This document shows, in pieces, positions 1-5,535 of a stretch of 5,535 nt of DNA. Source of the stretch: Halobacteria archaeon (lineage in GTDB: Archaea > Halobacteriota > Methanoliparia > Methanoliparales > Methanoliparaceae); the NCBI GenBank assembly GCA_013329575.1, contig DUJX01000026.1, positions 2,026 to 7,560 of the forward strand. The letters run 5' to 3'. The notes under the pieces were generated by a model, which saw nothing but the letters and a program-made list of their open reading frames with translations, had not been told where the DNA came from and did not search any database. Each line of letters opens with the position of its first letter. Position 1 is the stretch's first letter. A program made the position numbers and the translations under genes.

Positions 1-2
1 GA

Positions 3-296
3 AAAAGAGAGAGTATTGCTAAAGATCCTCTTATAATAGAACCACCAAAAATAATGTACGAGATAGAGAATCAGCTGCCCGAGATAAATGATGTCGTATC
101 TCCCTCGCCTATATCTATACAGATAGATGGTTTAAGGGTCAAGCTTCCGTACGAAGAGTATAGCAGTGTTATAAGCGAGATAGAACTTGATGAAGGGTAC
201 CGATTGAGAGAGATCGCTACTATAAAACCATCTCTGTTCAGACAGTCTATTTTGATCAAGGTAAGACCGAGATCAGAGATTGCACATACTGTTTAA
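3..296 (+). CDS. C-terminal part of an unrecognised protein, cut by the left edge
   Basis: The reading frame is open from the first bases of the window to a TAA stop at 294-296, giving 97 visible residues with no stop upstream. An ATG at 54 is in frame, but the frame continues above it and there is no convincing ribosome binding site before it, so this is most likely the tail of a longer protein. The visible part is soluble, with no membrane segment and no cysteine. It contains a Pro-rich linker (EPPK, then LPEINDVVSPSP) followed by what looks like a small alpha/beta domain (IDGLRVKLP, YEEYSSVISEI, then ILIKVRPRSEI). I do not recognise the family. It lies on the same strand 89 bases before the marker 9 gene, so it could be another methanogenesis-linked protein, but that is only inferred from position. 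Confidence 0.7.
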   Translation, partial: KRESIAKDPLIIEPPKIMYEIENQLPEINDVVSPSPISIQIDGLRVKLPYEEYSSVISEIELDEGYRLREIATIKPSLFRQSILIKVRPRSEIAHTV

Positions 297-385
297 TCTT
301 TGATTTTTTAATTGTTGAACATAAGGCTTTATTACTTTATTAAAAATTTTATTTTGACGAGAATTAAAAAAGGAGTTGATTATTA
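297..385 (+). promoter_or_regulatory. AT-rich gap with possible terminator and promoter for the marker 9 gene
   Basis: The 89 bases between the two plus-strand genes are very AT-rich. A run of six T at 304-309, just after the upstream stop, could act as an archaeal T-run terminator. Further on, CTTTATTA at 327-334 and CTTTATTAAAA at 335-345 resemble archaeal TATA boxes and would place transcription starts roughly 25 bases downstream. AGGAG at 371-375 is a clear ribosome binding site, 10 bases before the ATG at 386. The promoter reading is weak because the whole gap is AT-rich. Confidence 0.3.
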
Positions 386-874
386 ATGGTCGAAACAAGA
401 AACGTTCCTGGATGGGTAGATTGTCCTGTTCCGGTATGCCATGGAGGCGACCCGAGAGCACTGACATTTTGTTGTCGTCCGGGTTATCTATTAACTTTCT
501 CTAACGTATGCCAGAGAGATAAGATGCTCGATATCGTTGGCTTGTCACAGAAAGAGTTTGTAGAGATAAAAGAGAAATTCTCTAAAGATGTCGGTTGGGA
601 TGATGAGCGGGTCTGTTTTGGCTCTCTCTCGTACTGTTGTCTGAGAAAAAGCGGTTGTCCATCGTGGAGAGACTATATTTTAAAAGAACTTTACGGTTCA
701 GATTTTAAAAAAGCGTTCAGTGAATATATGTTAAGGAAACGGGTGTTGGCAGTCAAGTTATTAGAAAAAGGTAACAATAAAGATTTGTTTAAGGAGTATA
801 TCGATAAAGAGCGCGAAAAGTTGAAAAGATCTGGAAGACCGGATATCCTGTATCTTTTAGAGAAATCATATTGA
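386..874 (+). CDS. mmp9: Methanogenesis marker 9 domain protein (cysteine-rich)
   Basis: This 162-residue protein is a putative metal-binding protein of unknown function from a family found in methanogens and their methane-oxidising relatives. The diagnostic core is near the N terminus: CPVPVCHGGD at 13-22, then RALTFCC at 24-30, and a second half with CFGSLSYCC at 77-85 and a Cys at 91. Nine cysteines are seen (13, 18, 29, 30, 42, 77, 84, 85, 91), in two similar halves each built around an aromatic-Cys-Cys motif, which suggests metal or Fe-S cluster binding; that is inference. Residues 97-162 are charged and probably helical, extending past the roughly 110-residue core domain. From memory, family members usually carry a KPC triplet shortly after each Cys pair. 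Here the first is replaced (CCRPGYL) and the second is KSGC. The ATG start is supported by AGGAG 10 bases upstream. It faces the oxyanion transporter cluster convergently and is not part of it. Confidence 0.85.
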   Translation: MVETRNVPGWVDCPVPVCHGGDPRALTFCCRPGYLLTFSNVCQRDKMLDIVGLSQKEFVEIKEKFSKDVGWDDERVCFGSLSYCCLRKSGCPSWRDYILKELYGSDFKKAFSEYMLRKRVLAVKLLEKGNNKDLFKEYIDKEREKLKRSGRPDILYLLEKSY

Positions 875-889
875 TGAAAACAAATGTTC

Positions 890-957
890 TTCACTCTCGT
901 GCAGCCTACGGCTACACTGCGATTTAAAAGTCCTGCCGAAGGTAGGACGAGAGCGAA
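890..957. repeat. Structured intergenic element with inverted ends and two inner hairpins
   Basis: In the convergent gap, TTCACTCTCGT at 890-900 pairs with ACGAGAGCGAA at 947-957, with a single A/C mismatch. Inside lie two further hairpins. AGCC at 903-906 pairs with GGCT at 910-913 around a three-base loop, and GCAG at 901-904 could alternatively pair with CTGC at 917-920. GTCCTGCC at 930-937 pairs with GGTAGGAC at 941-948 around a GAA loop, with one G-T pair. The outer stem and the second hairpin compete only for bases 947-948. The layout could be a folded RNA, a bidirectional terminator, or a small palindromic repeat with inverted ends. No second copy was noticed in this window. Confidence 0.5.
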
Positions 958-973
958 TAATTTGTGTTTTTTT
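930..973 (+). terminator. Likely terminator of the marker 9 transcript
   Basis: An eight-base-pair stem-loop (930-948, GAA loop) is followed, after an AT-rich spacer, by seven consecutive T at 967-973 on the plus strand. Archaeal termination depends mainly on the T-run, so this should end transcripts from the left-hand genes before they enter the opposing modC. The spacing of 18 bases between stem and T-run is longer than in a bacterial intrinsic terminator. For transcripts arriving from modC on the minus strand only a weak CTTTT run (974-978) is seen, so the hairpins may serve them instead. Confidence 0.45.
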
Positions 974-982
974 AAAAGATTT

Positions 983-2044
983 TCAAAAAATATGTACGGC
1001 GGTTGCTTTGAACGTAATATAGACAGACATGTCTTCCTTAAGAGCAAGATCTTCGAATGATCTTTTTGTTATTACTGTGACGAAAGGGATGCCTACGTCG
1101 ACTACGACCTTTGTTATTATTCCTTGATCTGTTATCGATGCGATCCTGCCTTTATATATATTTCTCGCGCTCGTCTCGATCCTCGTTACCGATATTAATA
1201 TGTCTTCAGGTCGTATCGAGAGCCGGACATTACCTGTCCTCTTCATAGTAGATAACACCGTCAAATATCCTTCCGGTTCTCGGTTGGTTTTTATTTTTAT
1301 CACAGATAATTCAGTCAAAGGATCGATCTCTGCCGTTCCGTTAAACAGGTTCTCCACACCGACAAAATTTGCAACAAATTCTGAGTTTGGCCGCCTAAAG
1401 ACTTGATCAGGCGCTCCTATCTGCAAAATCCGACCTTTATTCATCACTGCTATTCTGTCTGCTAATGAGACCGCTTCAAATTGGTCGTGGGTAACATGAA
1501 TGATCGTTGTCTTTCTCTCATCTTTTATCCTGCCGAGCATCTTTATTATTCTGTCTCTCGTGTTCAGATCGAGTGCTGATAACGGCTCATCCAAAAGAAG
1601 AACTTTGGGATTGTTAATGAGAGCACGGGCCAATGCTACCCGTTGAGACTCTCCTCCTGAAAGAGTGTCCGGCATTCTTTCCAATATATGATCTATCTCT
1701 AAAAATTTAGTTAATTTTGTTATATCATCCAGACGAGAACTTTTTTTCTTTTTTAATCCAAATTCTATGTTTTTCTTGACTGACAAATGTGGAAAAAGCA
1801 TATAATCCTGAAAAACAATGCCTATCTCCCTTTTTCTCGGCTCTTCTCTCGTTATATTCTTACCGTCTAATTCTATCGATCCGTGAACGGGAAAGTGAAA
1901 ACCGACCATTGTCTCTAACAGAATACTCTTTCCCGCACCGGTCGGTCCTATTATTACGAAATATTCACCCTCTTTAACCTCGAGATCTATATTTTTCAAG
2001 GCAAACTCTTTAAGATCGACTACGAGGTCTTTAATCCTTATCAA
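983..2044 (-). CDS. modC: Molybdate/tungstate ABC transporter ATPase with C-terminal regulatory domain
   Basis: This 353-residue cytoplasmic ATPase drives oxyanion import through the ModB-like permease encoded just before it. All nucleotide-binding motifs are intact: Walker A GPTGAGKS at 33-40, Q-loop Gln79, signature LSGGE at 128-132, Walker B VLLLDE at 148-153, D-loop SALD at 156-159, and switch His186. After the ATPase domain (about 1-235) comes a beta-rich tail (about 236-353) with IRPED at 277-281 and a TOBE/Mop-like segment from about 285. In known archaeal ModC proteins this type of domain binds molybdate or tungstate and shuts the transporter down when the anion is plentiful. The length is close to that of those proteins. 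The start is a TTG at 2044 that overlaps the modB stop in the four bases TTGA, with GGCGGTGG six bases upstream, so translation is probably coupled. Sulfate or another oxyanion is a less likely substrate; WtpC would be an equivalent name. Confidence 0.9.
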   Translation of the reverse strand: MIRIKDLVVDLKEFALKNIDLEVKEGEYFVIIGPTGAGKSILLETMVGFHFPVHGSIELDGKNITREEPRKREIGIVFQDYMLFPHLSVKKNIEFGLKKKKSSRLDDITKLTKFLEIDHILERMPDTLSGGESQRVALARALINNPKVLLLDEPLSALDLNTRDRIIKMLGRIKDERKTTIIHVTHDQFEAVSLADRIAVMNKGRILQIGAPDQVFRRPNSEFVANFVGVENLFNGTAEIDPLTELSVIKIKTNREPEGYLTVLSTMKRTGNVRLSIRPEDILISVTRIETSARNIYKGRIASITDQGIITKVVVDVGIPFVTVITKRSFEDLALKEDMSVYITFKATAVHIF

Positions 2045-2817
2045 AATTTTCCACCGCCGAATTTTTCAAATATGGTCAATGTTACAAACGATATCAGTAT
2101 TAAGACAACTGCAGAAGTGATCGCTCCCTCTATGTTGCCGGTAGATAAATTTAAAAATAGATTTATAGGCAGAGTCTCTGTCTTCATGGCAATACCTCCT
2201 GCAAATATTAGCACTGCGCCAAACTCTGCCATCCCTCTTGCCCATGTTATTACTGTGCTACCTATTATGCCCGATCTTGCCATTGGTAAAGTTACTTTCA
2301 GAAAGGATTCTAATTCGGTCTTACCGAGGGTTTGTGCGACCAGCTCGTATCTCGGATCTATGTCTGAGAATGTAGAAGCAAGTATTCTTGTTGTATACGG
2401 AGCATTGACAAAAAATTGGGCTAATACAATTCCTGCTGGTGAAAAAACTAATTTTAAACCGAGATCTTCGAGTGCGATACCGAGCGAGGTCGTTCCAAAT
2501 ATGATCAGCAAGCCTAAACCTGCAACGATAGGAGGAAAAGAGATTGGTAGATCCAGGATTATCCTTGCCAGTCTGCCACCAAAAAAATCGTATCTTGCGA
2601 TCGCATATGCGGTAGGGGTCGATATGAGCATACAGAATATGGTAGATATTACAGACGTAATCAAGCTTAAAACGAACGCAAAACGCATTTCTTCGCTTTT
2701 GATGTTTGATATAAATCCTTCCGGTGTCAGTTTGAATATAAAACCAAATATCACTGCCAAAATTAGGAAGGTAAATAAAAAGGTTATGATAATGGTTGTT
2801 TTTTTGAAGTAGCTCAT
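2041..2817 (-). CDS. modB: Molybdate/tungstate-type ABC transporter permease
   Basis: This 258-residue integral membrane protein should form the homodimeric channel of the oxyanion importer. About six hydrophobic segments are seen, near residues 8-30, 46-67, 84-108, 126-146, 183-208 and 230-250. The cytoplasmic coupling helix (EAA loop) is clear at 158-178, with the conserved pattern LGKTELESFLKVTLP and Gly165, as in ModB, WtpB and CysT/CysW permeases. The length is typical for the family. The frame is open up to 2895, but that extension would overlap modA by 56 bases and adds a charged, non-conserved stretch. The ATG at 2817 is preferred: it lies 22 bases after the modA stop and leads straight into the first membrane segment. 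It has no clear ribosome binding site, so it may depend on translation of modA. Its TGA stop overlaps the modC start. Confidence 0.9.
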   Translation of the reverse strand: MSYFKKTTIIITFLFTFLILAVIFGFIFKLTPEGFISNIKSEEMRFAFVLSLITSVISTIFCMLISTPTAYAIARYDFFGGRLARIILDLPISFPPIVAGLGLLIIFGTTSLGIALEDLGLKLVFSPAGIVLAQFFVNAPYTTRILASTFSDIDPRYELVAQTLGKTELESFLKVTLPMARSGIIGSTVITWARGMAEFGAVLIFAGGIAMKTETLPINLFLNLSTGNIEGAITSAVVLILISFVTLTIFEKFGGGKF

Positions 2818-2839
2818 ATGATCTGTTTTCTGCTCGATC

Positions 2840-3661
2840 TTACACCGATATAGGTTTGAATCCTTTCTCTTCCCATATCCTAATCCCTTCTTCACTTGTG
2901 ATAAAGTCTAAAAACTCTTTTGCAGTATCTAAATTTTTGGTACATCTCGTTACAGAGGCTGGTATCGTCTCTATTATATTCTTTGCAGGATCGATCTCTA
3001 TTATCTCCACTTTATCGTCATCTACGAGCGTTCCAACGTTATCCGTCCAGACTATTGCAGCATCTGCTATTCCCATAGAGACGTATGTAAGCAATTCGTT
3101 TACCGTGGCGGTCTCAACTTTTAGATTTTTCTCTCGTATTATATCATAAAGGCCTTGACGCTCCAAAATTTCTTTAGAGATCAGCCCTATGGCACATTGG
3201 TCTGCATTTCCGAGCGCCACCGTTACGTCCGATCTTGATAAATCTTCTAACGAGGTTATACCTTTCGGATTACCTTTCTGCACTATTATGCATGGTACAT
3301 GATATGCTATATCTTTTGTCAAGTCTTTGTAGACCAATCCTTCCTCTATGGCACGCCTGGTATAATATTCTGCGGCTGGAATAAAGATATCTCCCCGTTG
3401 AGACAGCGAAATTTGCCCAAAGAGATGACCTGATCCGCCATAAATAACATCGACCGTTACACCCGTTTTATCCTCAAATTTATCGGCTATCTCGTCCATT
3501 ACTGGTTTTAGTCCTGCGCCTGCATATACTAATAATCGTTCTTCACCAGTTTTTTGTCCGTTTTGCATCTCATAAGAGCCGTAATACCAGATAGTACCTA
3601 ATATAGCCACGATCAATACAACAGTTAAAGATAAAATCAGTATCTTGTCTCTTTTTTTCAT
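2840..3661 (-). CDS. modA: ModA-like oxyanion-binding protein, membrane-anchored
   Basis: This 273-residue protein should capture the anion outside the cell and hand it to the ModB-like permease. Residues 7-27 form a hydrophobic N-terminal segment after a Lys/Arg-rich start. No lipobox cysteine follows, so an uncleaved membrane anchor or a plain signal peptide is likely. The mature part matches the ModA fold: LLVYAGAGLKPVMDEIADKF at 43-62, YGGSG at 74-78, then GDIFIPAA at 90-97, ALGN at 149-152 and AAIVWTDN at 201-208. Compared with E. coli ModA, the binding-loop Ser12 appears to be Gly50, Ser39 is kept as Ser77, and Tyr170 is replaced by Trp205 (alignment by eye). The exact anion is therefore uncertain; molybdate or tungstate is most likely given modB and modC next door. 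The ATG at 3661 has a strong ribosome binding site, AAGGTGGT at 3671-3678. Confidence 0.85.
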   Translation of the reverse strand: MKKRDKILILSLTVVLIVAILGTIWYYGSYEMQNGQKTGEERLLVYAGAGLKPVMDEIADKFEDKTGVTVDVIYGGSGHLFGQISLSQRGDIFIPAAEYYTRRAIEEGLVYKDLTKDIAYHVPCIIVQKGNPKGITSLEDLSRSDVTVALGNADQCAIGLISKEILERQGLYDIIREKNLKVETATVNELLTYVSMGIADAAIVWTDNVGTLVDDDKVEIIEIDPAKNIIETIPASVTRCTKNLDTAKEFLDFITSEEGIRIWEEKGFKPISV

Positions 3662-3670
3662 AATGAATCT

Positions 3671-3678
3671 ACCACCTT
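3671..3678 (-). promoter_or_regulatory. Strong ribosome binding site of modA
   Basis: On the minus strand this reads AAGGTGGT, close to the complement of the archaeal 16S rRNA 3' end, and it sits nine bases before the modA ATG. The 50-base gap to the previous gene is A-rich on the transcribed strand and has no T-run, so read-through from the BtuC-type gene is likely. Confidence 0.75.
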
Positions 3679-3711
3679 TTTATTTTTTTAATCTATTTTT
3701 ACTCTTTTTAT

Positions 3712-4743
3712 TTAACTCCAACCGATCTCGCTTTTTTTCAAAAGATATATAAAGAAAGGTGCTCCGATAATCGCTGTCAGGATTCCTAACGGAATCTCTA
3801 CGGTGGTTAACGTCCGCGCCATATTATCTACCAATAATAGGTAGGATGCACCTAACGATAGTGTTGCTGGCAATAATTTTCTGTGATCCGGTCCTACGAT
3901 CATCCTCCCTATATGCGGTATTACCAACCCGACCCATCCTATTACGCCGCTAATACAGACCGCCGATGCGGTTATTACAGTACAACAGATTATTATTACT
4001 ATCGTAAATTTTTTTGTGTTTAATCCGAGCGAACGTGCTTCATCCTCGCCCATCGAGATTACGTTTATCCTCCATCTGATCATCAGCAAGATTATCATCC
4101 CGACCAACATGGGAATAATGACGACCAATATCTCTATGTTTGATACAGAAGAGAGACTTCCCATAAGCCAGAAGACGATAGCAGGCAGTTTTTCATAAGG
4201 ATCTGCCACATATTTTGTAAAAGAGGTCAGTGCTGAAAATAATGATCCGATTGCCATACCAGACAAGACTAAAACAAGAATGGCGTTACTTTTAACGATC
4301 TTACTGACAAAATAAGTAATAGTAACTGCAATCAGCCCGAATACTAATGCAGATATCTGTATATAAAAAAGGTTTAATGATAAAAGAATGGCAATAGCCG
4401 CGCCAAAACCTGCACCGGCCGATACTCCCAATATGTCAGGTGATACCAGAGGATTCCTGAACAGACCTTGGAACGATGCACCAGATATTGATAACCCTGC
4501 ACCAACAAGCATGGCTGCTATTATTCTCGGTGCTCTTATCTGAAATACAATCGTTTCTGCCATGTTACTGCATCCGATATGTAATATTTTAGAAAATATG
4601 GCTGATATAACCTCTATTGGAGAGATAGGATCTAATGGCAAAATAAACGATAAAAAAAATAGAAAAATAGGAAATATTACAAGAATAATAAACATAAAGA
4701 TATCTTTTTTCCTATTCTGCTCTTTATAATCGATCTCGGCCAT
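3712..4743 (-). CDS. FecCD/BtuC-type ABC transporter permease
   Basis: This 343-residue polytopic membrane protein belongs to the family that imports iron-siderophores, haem, vitamin B12 and, in MolBC systems, molybdate or tungstate. Family signatures are well kept: RAPR at 70-73, GAGLSISGASFQ at 81-92, RNPLVSPDILG at 96-106, the cytoplasmic coupling segment MGEDEARSLG at 231-240, GVIGWVGLVIPHIGR at 266-280, and IPLGILTAIIGAPFF at 317-331. The length and roughly ten hydrophobic segments fit the family. The frame could begin at a TTG five codons upstream (4758), but GGAG at 4753-4756 lies inside that extension, nine bases before the ATG at 4743, so the ATG is the better start. The preceding gene encodes a matching binding protein and the following one is modA. 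No dedicated BtuD-type ATPase is in the window; it may lie beyond the right edge. The substrate cannot be read from the sequence. Confidence 0.92.
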   Translation of the reverse strand: MAEIDYKEQNRKKDIFMFIILVIFPIFLFFLSFILPLDPISPIEVISAIFSKILHIGCSNMAETIVFQIRAPRIIAAMLVGAGLSISGASFQGLFRNPLVSPDILGVSAGAGFGAAIAILLSLNLFYIQISALVFGLIAVTITYFVSKIVKSNAILVLVLSGMAIGSLFSALTSFTKYVADPYEKLPAIVFWLMGSLSSVSNIEILVVIIPMLVGMIILLMIRWRINVISMGEDEARSLGLNTKKFTIVIIICCTVITASAVCISGVIGWVGLVIPHIGRMIVGPDHRKLLPATLSLGASYLLLVDNMARTLTTVEIPLGILTAIIGAPFFIYLLKKSEIGWS

Positions 4744-4848
4744 GATTTTTAACTCCAAATCATCGATGGGCGTATTACGTTTGCATAACTACTATTGCTA
4801 AAACCGAACGACTATCCGTCTGTCTCCATCGTTTTATTATAAACTGGT
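4744..4848 (-). promoter_or_regulatory. 105-base gap with a possible promoter before the BtuC-type gene
   Basis: This gap separates the binding-protein gene from the permease gene and contains no plausible small gene. On the minus strand TTTATAAT at 4843-4836 resembles an archaeal TATA box and would place a start near 4812, leaving an untranslated leader of about 70 bases. A ten-base perfect palindrome, GGTTTAAACC at 4846-4855, straddles the stop codon of the binding-protein gene just upstream of it, and CATCGATG at 4761-4768 is another short palindrome. Either could be a regulator site, but both are short enough to occur by chance. No T-run terminator is seen on the minus strand, so read-through from the upstream gene is also possible. 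Confidence 0.3.
4753..4756 (-). promoter_or_regulatory. Ribosome binding site that fixes the BtuC-type start
   Basis: GGAG on the minus strand, nine bases before the ATG at 4743. It falls within the codons that a TTG start at 4758 would use, which argues against the longer protein. Confidence 0.7.
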
Positions 4849-5535
4849 TTAAACCCCGCTTAATAATCTCGATACCTCTTTATCTGTCAATTCATAGTGG
4901 TAAAATTTAGAATAAAACTCTTTGGTGAGTTCTTTCATGTCTATATCTTCAAATCTTTCTGGATACAGAACTTTTGCAGTCCAAGGTATGCCTATGATTG
5001 TATTGGTTCCAGGTGGACGGTCAAACCAGCAAAATGGGTATAAAGGCGTGAGATAAACCCGATGATTCTTAACCGCATTGATATTTTGCCATCTCGGGTC
5101 GGTATAGATTTTATCGTAAAACATCGAATCGCCGGCAATAATTACTTCAGGATTCCAACTGATAACCTGTTCCATAGAGACCTCGGTTCGTCCGTACCCT
5201 GGTTTTAAAGGACAATCGGCAACGTTAACCCCGCCGCAGATCTCGATTAGTTGAGAATGTGGAGATCCGTTCGGATCAGTCATCAGCCCATCGGGTCCTT
5301 CTGCATAATAAACTCTTATTTTCTCATATTTTGGGATATCTGTCACGCGATTGGTTACTATGTTCATCATACGATCGTAAAACGATATCATTTCTTTAGA
5401 CTGGTCTTCCACATCCAAAACATCTCCAACAAACAAGATCGCCTGTTTTAAATCTTGTATATTGACCGTCTCTGCCACACCTACCACGGGAATATCACCA
5501 AACTTCTCTTGCCGTTCATATACGGTCTCTCTATA
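4849..5535 (-). CDS. BtuF/FepB-type (COG0614) solute-binding protein, N terminus beyond the window
   Basis: The frame is open to the right edge, so only the last 228 residues are visible. A GTG at 5487 is in frame but is not a credible start, since sixteen further codons continue to the edge. The missing part should hold the signal peptide and most of the first lobe. Visible landmarks of the family are a long linking helix (around DVEDQSKEMISFYDRMMNIV), the second-lobe motif EICGGVNVAD, SMEQVISWNPEVIIAGD, and a C-terminal segment with WFDRPPG, PWTAKVLYPERFEDID and FYSKFYHYELT. The protein should deliver its ligand to the BtuC-type permease encoded next. The ligand could be an iron complex, a corrinoid or, as for MolA proteins, molybdate or tungstate; the adjacent modABC genes make the last option worth considering but do not prove it. 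The stop is TAA at 4851-4849. Confidence 0.88.
   Translation of the reverse strand, partial: YRETVYERQEKFGDIPVVGVAETVNIQDLKQAILFVGDVLDVEDQSKEMISFYDRMMNIVTNRVTDIPKYEKIRVYYAEGPDGLMTDPNGSPHSQLIEICGGVNVADCPLKPGYGRTEVSMEQVISWNPEVIIAGDSMFYDKIYTDPRWQNINAVKNHRVYLTPLYPFCWFDRPPGTNTIIGIPWTAKVLYPERFEDIDMKELTKEFYSKFYHYELTDKEVSRLLSGV

Noticed and set aside
691..1047. A 118-residue minus-strand frame running from modC through the convergent gap into the marker 9 gene
   Set aside because: It overlaps the ends of two well-supported genes and crosses the structured intergenic element; no family features were seen.
2072..2812. A 246-residue open frame on the plus strand opposite the ModB-like permease
   Set aside because: It is the shadow of modB, which has clear family motifs in its own frame. 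The antisense translation shows no recognisable domain and no good ribosome binding site was seen.
2818..2895. Longer N terminus for modB
   Set aside because: It would overlap modA by 56 bases and add 26 charged residues; the ATG at 2817 directly precedes the first membrane segment.
3662..3711. Molybdenum-cofactor riboswitch or separate terminator before modA
   Set aside because: The gap is only 50 bases, almost entirely A and T, with no stable stem and no T-run on the transcribed strand.
4744..4758. TTG start for the BtuC-type permease, five codons longer
   Set aside because: The likely ribosome binding site GGAG lies within those codons and is well spaced from the ATG at 4743.
5485..5487. 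GTG as the true start of the COG0614 binding protein
   Set aside because: The frame stays open to the window edge and the visible part lacks the first lobe and signal peptide expected of the family, so the gene is truncated by the window.
1..5535. CRISPR array, insertion sequence, tRNA or rRNA
   Set aside because: No regularly spaced repeats, transposase motifs, or tRNA/rRNA-like folded segments were seen on either strand.

Overview
The window looks like a piece of an archaeal genome from a methanogen or methane-oxidising (ANME-type) euryarchaeon. The main reason is a small cysteine-rich protein at 386-874 that matches the methanogenesis marker 9 family, which is confined to archaea carrying methyl-coenzyme M reductase metabolism. 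Supporting signs are the modest GC content (by eye about 40%), heavy use of ATA and AGA/AGG codons, a TTG start codon, and GGTGG/GGAG ribosome binding sites. The exact lineage cannot be named from the sequence alone.

The left part (1-874, plus strand) holds the C-terminal end of an unrecognised protein cut by the window edge, an 89-base AT-rich gap, and the marker 9 gene. At 875-982 there is a convergent intergenic region with strong stem-loops and a T-run, which probably ends the plus-strand transcript.

The rest of the window (983-5535) is one minus-strand cluster. In the direction of transcription it encodes: a BtuF/FepB-type (COG0614) solute-binding protein cut by the right edge; a FecCD/BtuC-type permease; a ModA-like oxyanion-binding protein; a ModB/WtpB-like permease; and a ModC/WtpC-like ATPase with a C-terminal regulatory domain. 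The last three form a complete type I molybdate/tungstate importer. Modb and modC overlap by four bases. No terminator is visible between the genes, so one transcript, possibly with internal promoters, is plausible.

Functionally, Mo/W uptake fits the organism type, because formylmethanofuran dehydrogenase is a Mo- or W-enzyme. The odd point is the placement of a type II (vitamin B12/siderophore-like) permease and binding protein directly before the ModABC genes, with no second ATPase in the window. This recalls the MolABC type II molybdate/tungstate importers, so the cluster may hold two oxyanion uptake systems; it may equally be an iron-complex or corrinoid importer beside a molybdate one. 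No mobile element, CRISPR array, tRNA or rRNA was seen.
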